Source: Desulfofundulus thermobenzoicus
Lineage (GTDB): Bacteria; Bacillota; Desulfotomaculia; Desulfotomaculales; Desulfovirgulaceae
NCBI RefSeq assembly: GCF_009428905.1
Contig: NZ_WHYR01000005.1
Span: 1-64,000 of the forward strand
Direction of reading: 5' to 3'
DNA: 64,000 nt
Part shown: positions 8,473 to 17,242 of the stretch, piece by piece
Position numbering within the stretch: position 1 is the stretch's first letter
How the letters are laid out: the number at the start of each line of letters is the position of its first letter
Program-made: the position numbers and the translations under genes
Notes under the pieces: model-generated
The model's input: the letters and a program-made list of their open reading frames with translations, nothing else
Databases searched by the model: none
Told to the model about the DNA's origin: nothing

Positions 8473-9621
8473 TCAGGAAGCAACGCGCATCAAATCCACC
8501 GGCACATCCATTACCTCATGCAATGGAGTGTACTCCAGGTTCAGGGCTTCGGCCACCGCTTTATAGGTTACTTTGCCGTCGTACACGTTTACACCCCTGG
8601 CCAGGGCGATATCTTCCTTCACCGCCCGGGCCAGACCCTTGTCGGCCAGGGCCAGGGCATAGGGCAGGGTGGCGTTGGTCAGGGCAAAGGTGGAGGTGCG
8701 AGCCACCGCACCGGGAATGTTGGCCACGGCATAATGAATCACACCGTATTTTACATAGGTGGGATGGGAATGGGTAGTCACCCGGTCCGCCGTTTCCACA
8801 CAGCCGCCCTGGTCAATGGCCACGTCCACAATTACCGCACCGGGCTGCATGTTTTTCACCATATCTTCGGTGACCAGCTTGGGTGTCCGGGCACCGGGAA
8901 TCAGCACGGCGCCGATGACCAGGTCTGCATCTTTCACCGCTTCCTTTATACCGTAGCTGCTGGACATGAGGGTTTTCACCCGGGCACCGAAAATGTCGTC
9001 CAGGTAGGCCAGTCGTTCGGCATTCTTGTCAATGATGGTTACCTCCGCTCCCATACCTACGGCCACCTTGGCCGCATTGGTACCCACGGTGCCACCGCCC
9101 ACAATCACCACTTTGGCCGGTGGTACGCCGGGCACGCCGCCCAGGAGCACACCACGGCCACCATAAGGCTTTTCAAGGAACTGGGCGCCGATCTGGATGG
9201 ACATGCGCCCGGCCACTTCGCTCATGGGCACCAGCAGGGGCAACGTCCCCCGGTTGGTCTGGATGGTTTCATAAGCCACACCGGCAATCTTTTTGACCAG
9301 CAAAGCCCTGGTCAGCTCCGGTTCGGGAGCCAGGTGCAGATAGGTAAAGAGCAGCTGGCCTTCTTTAAACAGGTCGTATTCCTCCGGCAGGGGTTCCTTT
9401 ACCTTCATAATCATGTCTGCCCGGGCGTATACTTCAGCCTTGGCCGGCAGCATCTCGGCACCGGCCGCTATAAACTCCTCATCGGTAATGCCGCTGCCCA
9501 AACCGGCCTCCTTCTCAATAACCACCCGGTGCCCGGCCTTCACCAGGGCTTCCACGCCCGCCGGGGTAATGCCCACCCGGTTCTCATTGTCCTTAATTTC
9601 TCTGGGTACGCCAATAATCAT
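8473..9621 (-). CDS. ald: Alanine dehydrogenase
   Basis: 382 residues. NAD-dependent oxidative deamination of L-alanine to pyruvate and ammonia, and the reverse. Seen: [17 protein letters not shown], the catalytic-region [14 protein letters not shown]-type TYLHLAPE, and the Rossmann motif [24 protein letters not shown] 9621 is preceded by AAGGAGG. It follows the CycA-like permease on the same strand after about 150 bases, so import and deamination of alanine may be co-expressed. Confidence 0.95.
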   Translation of the reverse strand: MIIGVPREIKDNENRVGITPAGVEALVKAGHRVVIEKEAGLGSGITDEEFIAAGAEMLPAKAEVYARADMIMKVKEPLPEEYDLFKEGQLLFTYLHLAPEPELTRALLVKKIAGVAYETIQTNRGTLPLLVPMSEVAGRMSIQIGAQFLEKPYGGRGVLLGGVPGVPPAKVVIVGGGTVGTNAAKVAVGMGAEVTIIDKNAERLAYLDDIFGARVKTLMSSSYGIKEAVKDADLVIGAVLIPGARTPKLVTEDMVKNMQPGAVIVDVAIDQGGCVETADRVTTHSHPTYVKYGVIHYAVANIPGAVARTSTFALTNATLPYALALADKGLARAVKEDIALARGVNVYDGKVTYKAVAEALNLEYTPLHEVMDVPVDLMRVAS

Positions 9622-9773
9622 CCTGCTCTGCCTCCTTATAATTTAGTTGTCCGTCGTCAGGCGCCGGATCCGGGTTTAACGCCCGGTTCTTAGCAGGTAT
9701 TCGCTGCGGTAAATACCTTATCCTTGTCAATTTATTGCCGTAAACTATCAGGATATTTACTTTAGCTTCCCTT

Positions 9774-11183
9774 TCACAGGACTTTTTTAGCTGGAACGGG
9801 CTGCGTTGTCCCCGTTTCCTTATGGCGACGGTGCAGGCCGAAAAGATAGTAGGAAGCCACAATCAATACAAACCAAACCATACCGACATATAAAGCTATC
9901 CTGGTGGTTTCGTCAAAGGCCATTAACACCACCACAAAAGCCATTATGGCCAGGGCTATCCAGTTGGCATAGGGGAACAGGACAGAGGGGTAGGGTAATT
10001 TCGCCACTTCTTCGGGTGACAGGGTCCGGCGGTATTTCATTTGCACCACCAGCACTATTCCCCACACAAACATGACGCCCAGGGCTCCCATGCTGGTCAC
10101 ATAGATAAATACCTTTGCCGGAACCAGATAATTCAAAACCACGCCAATCAACATTACGCAGCTGGAAACAATTATGCCTATATGGGGAACGGCATGACTG
10201 GAAAGCCGGCTCAGAACCGCAGGAGCATTTTTTTGCAGGGCCAGATCGTAAAGCATGCGCCCGTTGCTGTAAATACCGCTGTTGCAGGAAGAGGAGGCGG
10301 CCGTCAATACCACAAAGTTAATAATGGAAGCCGCCGCCGGAATGCCCAGTTGGGCAAAGGTTAAAACGAAAGGACTGCCTTTGGTGCCAATCTCATCCCA
10401 GGAGTAAAGGGACATGATCACCAGCAGGGAACCCACATAGAAAATCAATATCCGCCAGAGAACCTTGTCAATGGCTGCCGGGATGGTTTTTTCCGGGTGC
10501 TGGGCCTCACCGGCGGTAACCCCGATGAGCTCCACGCCCACGTAAGCAAACATCACCATCACCATGGCCATCATCACACCATTGATACCCCTGGGGAAGA
10601 AACCGCCGTGGGACCACAGGTTGCTGAAACCAATGGGGACCCCATGATGGCCTAAACCAAAGACAATCATGCCCAGGCCCAGGATAATCAAGGTCACAAT
10701 GGTAACCACCTTGATCAGGGCAAACCAGAACTCAAACTCCCCAAAGGCCCTTACCGCAATCAAGTTCACCGTAGTCATTATCACCAGGATGGCCAGGGCT
10801 CCCACCCACTGGGGCACCTGGGGAAACCAGAACTGGATGTACACACCCACAGCGGTGATTTCGGCCATACAGGTGGTTATCCAGGTAAACCAGTAGGTCC
10901 AGCCGGTGACATAGCCGGCCAGGGGCCCCAGGAACTTGTTGGCATAAGCGCTGAAGGAACCGGCCACGGGGTAGGATACCGCCAGTTCGCCCAGGGCGCG
11001 CATCATGAAAAATATGGCCACACCACCAATGATATATGAAACCACCAGGGCCGGACCGGCCGTCTTGATGGCCGTGGCCGAACCCAGGAACAGGCCCACA
11101 CCAATGGCGCCACCCAGGGCAATCAGCTGAATATGCCTCTCCTGCAATCCCCGGTGCAGGTTTTCGGCATTTTTCTCAGACAT
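9774..11183 (-). CDS. APC-family amino acid permease, CycA-like
   Basis: 469 residues with about 12 hydrophobic helices. The N-terminal RHIQLIALGGAIGVGLFLGS is the APC-superfamily signature, and GWTYWFTWI, GEFEFWFALIK and PAAASIINFVVLTAASSSCNS closely follow the Escherichia coli D-serine/D-alanine/glycine permease CycA as I know it. Its place upstream of ald and alr on the same strand supports alanine (L, D or both) or glycine as substrate; that is inference. AAGGAGG precedes ATG 11183. The gene lies behind a good promoter and a structured 120-base leader. Confidence 0.9.
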   Translation of the reverse strand: MSEKNAENLHRGLQERHIQLIALGGAIGVGLFLGSATAIKTAGPALVVSYIIGGVAIFFMMRALGELAVSYPVAGSFSAYANKFLGPLAGYVTGWTYWFTWITTCMAEITAVGVYIQFWFPQVPQWVGALAILVIMTTVNLIAVRAFGEFEFWFALIKVVTIVTLIILGLGMIVFGLGHHGVPIGFSNLWSHGGFFPRGINGVMMAMVMVMFAYVGVELIGVTAGEAQHPEKTIPAAIDKVLWRILIFYVGSLLVIMSLYSWDEIGTKGSPFVLTFAQLGIPAAASIINFVVLTAASSSCNSGIYSNGRMLYDLALQKNAPAVLSRLSSHAVPHIGIIVSSCVMLIGVVLNYLVPAKVFIYVTSMGALGVMFVWGIVLVVQMKYRRTLSPEEVAKLPYPSVLFPYANWIALAIMAFVVVLMAFDETTRIALYVGMVWFVLIVASYYLFGLHRRHKETGTTQPVPAKKVL

Positions 11184-11201
11184 GGCACAACCTCCTTATA
11201 A

Positions 11202-11281
11202 AAGTTGCTGGTCACGGATGCAGGTGTCCAACAGCTCCTCAGATCTGACGGACAGCTCCTTTATAACACCTCCCGCAACTT
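11202..11281 (-). promoter_or_regulatory. Structured leader of the permease mRNA (candidate cis-regulatory RNA)
   Basis: On the minus strand AAGTTGC (11275-11281) pairs with GCAACTT (11202-11208), enclosing a second helix AGGTGT (11266-11271) with ACACCT (11222-11227). The palindrome CAGATCTG lies inside. The outer helix closes just before the AAGGAGG ribosome site of the permease, and a near copy of that site (TATAAAGGAG) sits inside the fold. I do not recognise it as a known riboswitch class. Confidence 0.5.
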
Positions 11282-11315
11282 AATTTGCCCGGATCATCCG
11301 TCTGAAAAAACCGAT

Positions 11316-11344
11316 AATATAACTTCTTACATGTTTAATGTTAA
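11316..11344 (-). promoter_or_regulatory. Sigma-A promoter of the permease
   Basis: Minus strand TTAACA (11339-11344) and TATATT (11316-11321) are 17 bases apart, each differing from consensus at one position. Transcription would begin near 11309, so the whole structured leader at 11202-11281 is in the transcript. Confidence 0.75.
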
Positions 11345-11525
11345 AGGAATTTTCTCTTCGAATACAGAAAACGATCATACCTGTTTTTGTGCTATCTTGC
11401 ACATTTTCAGGGAATGGCCCCCTGAGTAAAAAGAGGATTATCACTATTTTGTCTGGTATTATTGTATTTTTGTCACGGATAACTGCCGGGAAAAATCTTC
11501 AAAATCCGGCAGGGAAAAAATCTGC

Positions 11526-11531
11526 TATAAT
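11526..11531 (+). promoter_or_regulatory. Possible -10 box for the PocR-type sensor kinase gene
   Basis: A perfect TATAAT lies 18 bases before the kinase ATG. I cannot find a matching -35 box at 16-18 bases, so the promoter may need an activator or lie elsewhere. The short remaining leader still holds the GGGAGGG ribosome site. Confidence 0.4.
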
Positions 11532-11549
11532 AAACCGGGAGGGACGAGC

Positions 11550-12881
11550 ATGAAGCTAAGTTCCGAGAACCTGGCCCAGTTAATTGAAAGGGACCGGTTT
11601 TTAAAAATCATCGACAGTTTTTCCAGAGCCACCGGCATTACCATAGATATCAACGATGTTTACGGCTATCCGGTGGTGGAACATGATTTCTTTTACGGCT
11701 TCTGTGCCACTGTCCGCTCCACGGCCGAGGGGCTGAAGCGCTGCTTCCGGTCCAACGCCGAAGTGGGCTTTGAAACCGCCGCCACCGGGGAGGTCTGCTT
11801 CAGCACCTGCCATGCCGGCGTGGTCCTGATGGCCGTTCCCCTGGTGGTGGACGGGCAGTTCTGGGGTTCCATCACCTGCGGCCAGATGCACCTGAGCCCG
11901 CCGGGAAAAGAGGCGGTGGAAAAAATGCTGGCGGCCACGGCGGACCTGGACTTGAACAGGGAGGAACTGATCCGGGGATTCATGGAAATAGATGTGGTTC
12001 CCCCGGAAAAATGCCGGGCCGCTTCCCAGCTGATCCAGTATGTTACCAATTATATTGCCGAACTGATTTACCGGGCCAAACTGCAGGAGAAAGAAACCAG
12101 TGAAAAACTGCGGTCCATGGATGAGGCCAGGGTGCGGGCCGAACTGGAAAAAGCTTTGCGCCTGGCCGAATTGAAAAATTTGCGGGCTCAGATCAAGCCC
12201 CACTTTCTTTTCAACACCCTGAATACCATTACCAGCCTGGTTGGTTTAAATGAAAACCAGAAGGCTTTAAAAACCCTTTATGCCCTGTCCCACCTGTTGC
12301 GCTGCTGTGTCTACCAGCCCGACGAGCTTGTACCTTTACGGGAAGAGCTAAAATATGTTCATAGTTATTTGACCATCCAGCAAATACGCTTTGGCAGCCG
12401 CCTGCATTTTTCCCTGGATGTGGATGACACGCTGCAGGAATTACCGGTGCCTTTTTTAAGCCTGCAGCCCCTGGTGGAAAACGCCTGCAAACACGGACTG
12501 GAACCCAAGGAAGGACCGGGCCACCTGAGGATTACCGGCCGCATCACAGACCAAAGGGCGGAGATCTGTGTCATTGACGACGGCGTGGGCATTCCCGGGG
12601 AAGTACTGGCGGTCTTTAACGAACATGGTGAAGGAGGCTCCGGACGATTGCAGGGCGTTGGTTTGCGCAATGTGCATGAAAGAATAAAACTATACTTTGG
12701 TCCCCGGTATGGGATTTCCATAGACAGCCGGCCCGGCCAAACGCGGGTCTGCTTGCGATTGCCGGCCACAAACGACGCCAGAATACCGCTTCTCAATAAT
12801 TCCTTTACAGGTAGCACCGACCGGATCGGCAGTGAACAGCGGGGTGAAAAAGATGTACAGCATCCTGATTGCCGAGGATGA
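11550..12881 (+). CDS. PocR-domain sensor histidine kinase (LytS/YesM class)
   Basis: 443 residues, no membrane segment. Residues 1-170 form a PocR-type ligand-binding domain, with Cys-rich stretches FCATVRSTAEGLKRCFRSN and CFSTCHAGVVLMAVPLVV. A coiled segment (about 175-205) leads to the His_kinase domain with the phospho-acceptor in IKPHFLFNTLNTI, then an HATPase domain with VENACKHGLE, DDGVGIP and GVGLRNVHERI. It overlaps the response regulator gene by 29 bases, so the two are translationally coupled. Divergent from the alanine permease, which makes that block a plausible target. The ligand is unknown; PocR domains in related proteins are proposed to bind small organic molecules. Confidence 0.9.
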   Translation: MKLSSENLAQLIERDRFLKIIDSFSRATGITIDINDVYGYPVVEHDFFYGFCATVRSTAEGLKRCFRSNAEVGFETAATGEVCFSTCHAGVVLMAVPLVVDGQFWGSITCGQMHLSPPGKEAVEKMLAATADLDLNREELIRGFMEIDVVPPEKCRAASQLIQYVTNYIAELIYRAKLQEKETSEKLRSMDEARVRAELEKALRLAELKNLRAQIKPHFLFNTLNTITSLVGLNENQKALKTLYALSHLLRCCVYQPDELVPLREELKYVHSYLTIQQIRFGSRLHFSLDVDDTLQELPVPFLSLQPLVENACKHGLEPKEGPGHLRITGRITDQRAEICVIDDGVGIPGEVLAVFNEHGEGGSGRLQGVGLRNVHERIKLYFGPRYGISIDSRPGQTRVCLRLPATNDARIPLLNNSFTGSTDRIGSEQRGEKDVQHPDCRG

Positions 12882-13938
12882 AGAACTGGAGCGGCGCTTT
12901 TTACGTCACCTGGTGGAAAGTACCGGAGGCCCCTATACCATAGCCGGCGAGGCCGCCACCGGCAGGGAAGCGGTGGAACTGGCCGGAACCCTTCAGCCGG
13001 ATATCATTTTCATGGATATAAAAATGCCCGGTATGGACGGCCTGTCCGCCACCAGGTTAATCAAAGAAAAAAACCCCGCCGTGGAGGTGATCATCATCAC
13101 CGCCTACGGGGAGTTTTCCTATTCACAGCAGGCCATTAAATACAAGGTGGCCGACTATTTGCTAAAGCCGGTGCAGCAGGAGGAATTGACCGCCTGCCTG
13201 AACAGGGTAACCGCCCAGATGTCCGGGGAGAGACCGGCCCTGGAAAAAATTCTGGACACCGCCCCTTCCATTTATCCCCAGGCCACAGCGCTGGTGGACG
13301 CCATAAAATACCAGAATCAAGAAGAAGCCATCCGCTCCGGCAACCAACTGGTGGACTCCTTCCTGCAGGAGGCGGGCTGGCCATCCGCCCGGCAAATAGC
13401 CGCTTTCGCCTTTGAATTTTTAGTCCTGGCCGGTCAGGGTCTGCTGGCCAACGGGGAAAGCAAGGTAACCCTTTCCGCCCGGCAAAACGAGCTGGCCCGC
13501 CTGATCAACAACCTGCAGTCCGTTGCCGATTTACGCGTGTGGGTGGAAAGGGTAATCACCACCCACATCCGGTGGCTGCAGGAACAGCACCCCGGCATGG
13601 ATCAGGCCGTTATCCGCCGGGTGAAAGAATTGATTCAGAAAAATTATGCCGGAGAGATTACCCTCACCCGGGTGGCCGAACAGGTGCACCTGAGTCCGGC
13701 CTACTTAAGCCGCCTGTTTAAAAACCGCACGGGCAAGAGTTTTATTGATTATTTGACCGAGGTAAGGCTGCAGGAAGCCAAAACATTGCTTTTAAGCGGC
13801 GAAATGACCATCGATCAGGTGGCCGAAGCGGTGGGTTTTCAAAACAACAGTTATTTCACCGCCGTATTTAAAAAACACCAGGGGCTTACCCCCTCGGAGT
13901 TCCGCCGGCGTCAGAAAGGTCACGGCTTCCAGGCTTGA
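12853..13938 (+). CDS. Response regulator with AraC-type DNA-binding domain (YesN class)
   Basis: 361 residues from ATG 12853 (GGGGTG upstream; an in-frame GTG at 12832 is less likely). The receiver domain shows the acidic pair IAEDEELE, the phospho-acceptor Asp in IIFMDIKMPGMDG and the conserved Lys in YLLKPVQ. The C-terminal 100 residues are an AraC/XylS double helix-turn-helix, with HLSPAYLSRLFKNRTGKSF and VGFQNNSYFTAVFKKHQG. Partner of the PocR kinase. Its end overlaps the convergent pyrE end by 53 bases. Confidence 0.93.
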   Translation: MYSILIAEDEELERRFLRHLVESTGGPYTIAGEAATGREAVELAGTLQPDIIFMDIKMPGMDGLSATRLIKEKNPAVEVIIITAYGEFSYSQQAIKYKVADYLLKPVQQEELTACLNRVTAQMSGERPALEKILDTAPSIYPQATALVDAIKYQNQEEAIRSGNQLVDSFLQEAGWPSARQIAAFAFEFLVLAGQGLLANGESKVTLSARQNELARLINNLQSVADLRVWVERVITTHIRWLQEQHPGMDQAVIRRVKELIQKNYAGEITLTRVAEQVHLSPAYLSRLFKNRTGKSFIDYLTEVRLQEAKTLLLSGEMTIDQVAEAVGFQNNSYFTAVFKKHQGLTPSEFRRRQKGHGFQA

Positions 13939-14503
13939 CAGCGGGTATACCCTGACGGCACAGGGGGCATTCCTCGGGCGAATAGCTGACGGCCGGAACG
14001 GTGAGTAAGGCCCGGAAGGGTACACCCAGATCCACCGTCCCGTTGCTGCGATCCACCAGGGCGGACGCTCCCACCACCTGCGCTCCGGCCCGCCGCACCA
14101 GGTCAATCACTTCCCGTACCGATCCGCCGGTGGTCACCACATCCTCCACCACCAGCACTTTTTCCTGCGGGGAAAGGTTAAAACCCCGGCGCAGGGTCAT
14201 CACCCCGTTTTCCCTTTCGGCAAAAATATTTCTGGCCCCCAGTGCCCGGGCCACCTCGTAGGACACCAGGATGCCCCCCAGGGCCGGGCCGATGACCGTA
14301 TCCACGGTCTTTACCTCATCCTGCCATTGCCGGGCCATTTCGTGACATAAGAGTTCGGCATGACGGGGGTACTGCAGTACCCGGGCACACTGGAAGTAAC
14401 GGTCGCTGTGCCGGCCGGATGTGAGCAGAAAATGGCCGGTAAGCATGGCTCCGGTCTGGGAAAAAATCCTTAGAATTTCATCGCGGCTGAGCAATTGATT
14501 CAC
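13886..14503 (-). CDS. pyrE: Orotate phosphoribosyltransferase
   Basis: 205 residues. Forms OMP from orotate and PRPP. The PRPP-binding motif VLVVEDVVTTGGS and the N-terminal GHFLLTSGRHSDRYFQC are clear. The C-terminus has an extra Cys pair (CPLCRQG) sometimes seen in this subfamily. The first in-frame start is GTG 14503, but TTG 14494 lies six bases after GAGGTG and may be the true start. It stands alone rather than in a pyr operon; pyrF lies 0.6 kb away on the same strand, upstream in transcription. Confidence 0.93.
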   Translation of the reverse strand: MNQLLSRDEILRIFSQTGAMLTGHFLLTSGRHSDRYFQCARVLQYPRHAELLCHEMARQWQDEVKTVDTVIGPALGGILVSYEVARALGARNIFAERENGVMTLRRGFNLSPQEKVLVVEDVVTTGGSVREVIDLVRRAGAQVVGASALVDRSNGTVDLGVPFRALLTVPAVSYSPEECPLCRQGIPAVKPGSRDLSDAGGTPRG

Positions 14504-14529
14504 CTCGGCAAAAATTTTTTCTCCATAAT

Positions 14530-14576
14530 GGTAACGGCCGCGGCCTTCAGGCGGCTTATTCTCAGTTGCCGTTACC
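14530..14576 (-). promoter_or_regulatory. Hairpin in the pyrE leader
   Basis: GGTAACGGC (14568-14576, minus strand) pairs perfectly with GCCGTTACC (14530-14538), with an inner GC-rich stem. It lies between the likely promoter and the pyrE start and is not followed directly by a T-run. I could not match it to the PyrR binding loop; its role is open. Confidence 0.5.
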
Positions 14577-14589
14577 CGCCTTAATGAGT

Positions 14590-14620
14590 ATTATACCAGA
14601 TCATCTCTTGCATTTTCCAA
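14590..14620 (-). promoter_or_regulatory. Likely promoter of pyrE
   Basis: Minus strand TATAAT (14590-14595) is preceded by TGG, an extended -10. The only -35 resemblance is TTGGAA at 14615-14620, with a long 19-base spacer. Confidence 0.55.
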
Positions 14621-14685
14621 GGACACAAGTCAAATAATAAAAATGCCGCCTTGTCCCGCCCGCAATTAAAAAAGGAGGCAGGCTA

Positions 14686-14865
14686 ATGGCGAGAAAGCGT
14701 GGAGGATTGATGTCCGACAGGCTGAAGTACGAATTGGCCGAAGAACTGGGCGTAGCCGATGTGGTGCGCAGAGAGGGCTGGGGTAGCGTTTCTTCGCGAA
14801 ACTGCGGCAACCTGGTCCGGCTGGCCATCCAACGGGCCGAGCGGGCGATGACCCGGGGACAATAG
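14686..14865 (+). CDS. Small acid-soluble spore protein, alpha/beta type
   Basis: 59 residues, with AAAAGGAGG seven bases upstream of ATG. The family signature is visible: LKYELAEELGV matches the KxEIAxEFG block around the germination protease site, and GSVSSRNCGNLVRLAIQRAE matches the second conserved block. Such proteins coat and protect DNA in the dormant spore and are degraded to amino acids at germination. The gene is monocistronic, sits between pyrE and pyrF on the opposite strand, and is followed by its own terminator. It should be transcribed in the forespore, but I could not identify a clear sigma-G promoter. Confidence 0.88.
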   Translation: MARKRGGLMSDRLKYELAEELGVADVVRREGWGSVSSRNCGNLVRLAIQRAERAMTRGQ

Positions 14866-14872
14866 CGGCGGG

Positions 14873-14900
14873 TGCGCCTGTGAAAACGGGCGCATTTTTT
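14873..14900 (+). terminator. Intrinsic terminator of the SASP gene
   Basis: TGCGCC (14873-14878) pairs with GGCGCA (14889-14894), followed by six T. It begins eight bases after the SASP stop codon. Confidence 0.85.
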
Positions 14901-15059
14901 ACAATAGCGGTATAGAAAACGCCGAAGTGAAGCTTTTGGCAATTACCCAAAGAACATGTTCGCTACCCTTCCCCTTATCTTTCGGCTTTACTTTCCTAGA
15001 ATATTAATGTAGAATACTGACCTATCTGTTCCGTTAACTTTAAAACCGGTGCGGAGGAT

Positions 15060-15797
15060 CTACCCGTTATTTCCTTCCTCAATTTCCCTTAACAGGTTCC
15101 TGGCCACCTCCACCGGGTCCGGGGCGGCGATGACGGGACGGCCCACCACCAGGTGGCTGGCGCCGGCGGCCAGAGCCTGCGAGGGAGTCATCACCCGCTT
15201 CTGATCGCCGGCGTCCGCCCCCGCCGGGCGGATGCCGGGGGCAACAATGACAAAGTCCGGCCCGCAGGCCTGCCGGATGGCCGCCGCTTCCCGGGCCGAG
15301 GCCACCACCCCGTCCAGGCCGCATTCCCTGGCCAGCAGTGCCCAGGCCACCACCCGGTCCAGGATTGAACCATCCAGACCCAGTTCCCGGGTAAAGGCCT
15401 GCTGGTTGATACTGGTCAGCACGGTCACGGCAATGACCAGGGGCCGGTTCACACCCATGGCGGCCGCCGCCTCCCCGGCCGACTCCACCGCCGCCCGCAT
15501 CATATCCCTGCCCCCGGCCGCATGGACATTAAACATGGCCACCCCCAGGCGGGTGAGCACCCGGGAGGTTCGGGCCACCGTATGGGGAATATCGTGCAGC
15601 TTTAGATCCAGGAACACCCGCCCCCGCCGCCTGATCAACCCCTCCACCACCGGCGGCCCCTGGCTGTAAAACAACTCCATACCGATCTTGAACATGCCGG
15701 CAAAGGGATTTAGCCGTTCGACCAGGGAAAAGGCCCGGGAGGCCCGATCCACATCCAGAGCGATGATTAATTTTTCTTTTGCCTCGCAAACCTTCAT
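15060..15797 (-). CDS. pyrF: Orotidine 5'-phosphate decarboxylase
   Basis: 245 residues, (beta/alpha)8 barrel enzyme giving UMP from OMP. The catalytic DxKxxD array is seen in FLDLKLHDIPHTV. The PRPP/phosphate loop is VVAPGIRP and ASHLVVGRPV closes the barrel. ATG 15797 is chosen over ATG 15803 because AGGAGG abuts the first and is six bases from the second. Confidence 0.95.
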   Translation of the reverse strand: MKVCEAKEKLIIALDVDRASRAFSLVERLNPFAGMFKIGMELFYSQGPPVVEGLIRRRGRVFLDLKLHDIPHTVARTSRVLTRLGVAMFNVHAAGGRDMMRAAVESAGEAAAAMGVNRPLVIAVTVLTSINQQAFTRELGLDGSILDRVVAWALLARECGLDGVVASAREAAAIRQACGPDFVIVAPGIRPAGADAGDQKRVMTPSQALAAGASHLVVGRPVIAAPDPVEVARNLLREIEEGNNG

Positions 15798-15874
15798 CAG
15801 CATCCTCCTGAAGCAGGTTTTATTCCGGCCGCTTAACGGGAATTAATATAGGTCACGATCCAGGCTTAAGAAAT

Positions 15875-15936
15875 GGGTAATTGTTCAGTAAGACCGCCGC
15901 CATCGTCACCATAGCGGGATCACTGAACACTTACAG
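15875..15936. repeat. Short palindromic repeat element (family copy D)
   Basis: A 62-base palindrome with ends GGTAATTGTTCAGT and ACTGAACACTTACAG. The ends match the termini of the long element at 8112-8427, but most of the interior is missing. It lies between pyrF and the radical SAM gene. Confidence 0.6.
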
Positions 15937-16010
15937 AAATGAATAACATGGCTCACCCAAACTTGAACGCTGCAGGAAACCGCCGAAGGCGGCCATTCCT
16001 GGGTACCGCT

Positions 16011-16047
16011 CCCCGCTAACCCGGCGGGATACACCGGGTTAGCGGGG
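16011..16047. terminator. Strong hairpin downstream of the radical SAM gene
   Basis: A perfect 14-base-pair stem, CCCCGCTAACCCGG (16011-16024) with its complement (16034-16047), 17 bases past the radical SAM stop. On the minus strand no T-run follows; on the plus strand CTTTCTTAC follows. It probably ends the minus-strand transcript by structure alone or acts in both directions. Confidence 0.6.
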
Positions 16048-16063
16048 CTTTCTTACGGAAATC

Positions 16064-16996
16064 CTACAACCCCCTGGCGTATTCCGGCCGCAGCAGGCGG
16101 GGATCTTTTCTGGCCAGTACATATGCCAGTTCTCCCATCATCCTTTCTTTTTCCCCCGGCAGCCACCCCTTTATGGAAAAATAGTTGGAAGCATGCATGG
16201 AGCTGAAGAAGCAGTGGGTGAAAGAGGAGTTTTCCAAAATTATCCGCAGCTCTTCCAGAGACTGAAAGGGAGTGATGGGATGAAAGAGGCCCTCCCTTAC
16301 CTGTACAGCCAGGGGTGTGCCCGGAACCAGGGTTAAGGTCAACGCCCCTGCATAGTCGGGATCAATTTCGGTTAAGATTTCAGCCGTGGCCAGGGCATGC
16401 CGTTCACTATCTTCTACGCCTCCCAGACCTAAGATTACAGTAACTGAAAGGGCGATCCCGGCTTCCTTTACCCTTCTCCCCGCCTCCACCATCTGCCGGT
16501 AGTTTACCCCTTTGCCCACCCGGCGCAGTATCTCTTCGTCACCGCTTTCCACACCCATGTATAAAATACCCAGCTTAAGCTCTTTAAGTATCTTCAGTTC
16601 AGCCGGACTCTTTTGCAGAATATCCCTGGCCGTGGCATAGGCACCAACCCGTTCCAGGCTGGGAAATTTTTCATTCAGATGCTCCAGCACCTCTTTTAAG
16701 CGGGGGAAGGGGTACACCAGGGCGTCGCCGTCCTGCAAAAAGACCCGCCGGCCATCCCAACCCCGGGCAACGGCGTAAACCACATAAGATATGGAGGGCA
16801 GGCAGATCCCCTTTGTTTTGAACAGGGCCAGGGCATCGATTTCCTTTAAGACATCTTCCAGCTCCCGCAGGCGCAGTTTGGAACCATAATAATTGCAAAA
16901 GGTACAGGTATTATTGGAGCAGCCACTGGTCAGGGGCAGGTAATAACTGCGCCACTCGCTGGGGGGCCGAATGATTTCCGGCCGTACAAAGGACAT
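16064..16996 (-). CDS. Radical SAM protein of unknown function
   Basis: 310 residues. The cluster motif is CSNNTCTFC (CX4CX2C), the spacing used by a broad group of uncharacterised Fe-S oxidoreductases. It is followed by the glycine-rich ILYMGVESGDEEILRRVGKG and VTVILGLGGVEDSERHA typical of Elp3/HemN-like barrels. The end of the protein is rich in Met and His and has no second Cys cluster, so no SPASM domain. It seems monocistronic. Substrate unknown. Confidence 0.85.
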   Translation of the reverse strand: MSFVRPEIIRPPSEWRSYYLPLTSGCSNNTCTFCNYYGSKLRLRELEDVLKEIDALALFKTKGICLPSISYVVYAVARGWDGRRVFLQDGDALVYPFPRLKEVLEHLNEKFPSLERVGAYATARDILQKSPAELKILKELKLGILYMGVESGDEEILRRVGKGVNYRQMVEAGRRVKEAGIALSVTVILGLGGVEDSERHALATAEILTEIDPDYAGALTLTLVPGTPLAVQVREGLFHPITPFQSLEELRIILENSSFTHCFFSSMHASNYFSIKGWLPGEKERMMGELAYVLARKDPRLLRPEYARGL

Positions 16997-17059
16997 TGGT
17001 CGATCTCCTTTCCGTTGCCATTTGACAGTATAAGTTTATCACAGGAAATCCCTTTATCT

Positions 17060-17167
17060 CAACGGTAACCCCGGTCGCCGGCTGCTCTTACCGGCACCCC
17101 GCAATATCGTTCCCCCCGGATAAACGAACACCTTTATTATCCGAGCACCGGTTTTGTTAACATTTAC
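17060..17167. repeat. Degenerate palindromic repeat element (family copy C)
   Basis: Contains CCCCGCAATATCGTTCCC and ends CACCGGTTTTGTTAACATTTAC. This aligns with the core (CTTCGCAATGTCGTTCGC) and right end (CACCGGTTTCAATAAACACTTAC) of the copy at 46312-46437, with several substitutions. Confidence 0.5.
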
Positions 17168-17191
17168 CCCTACAAATATGCTCCGCCCATA

Positions 17192-17218
17192 CAAAAACCC
17201 GGTGCAATCCGCACCGGT
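17192..17218 (-). terminator. Intrinsic terminator after the ASKHA/coiled-coil pair
   Basis: Minus strand CCGGTGC (17211-17217) and GCACCGG (17199-17205) form a seven-pair stem with a five-base loop followed by GTTTTTGT. It starts about 25 bases after the small coiled-coil gene ends. Confidence 0.88.
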
Positions 17219-17242
17219 ATTATATTTGCCTCGAACCTGTTT

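Noticed and set aside
8070-8777. 235-codon plus-strand frame across the ald/alr gap
   Set aside because: Its first half is the palindromic repeat and its second half is antisense to ald. No ribosome site, and the shared peptide with 46277-46459 comes from the repeat DNA.
8518-9693. 391-codon plus-strand frame over ald
   Set aside because: Antisense to ald with biased His/Gly composition and no ribosome site.
14601-14942. 113-codon minus-strand frame over the SASP gene
   Set aside because: Antisense to a recognisable SASP with its own ribosome site and terminator.
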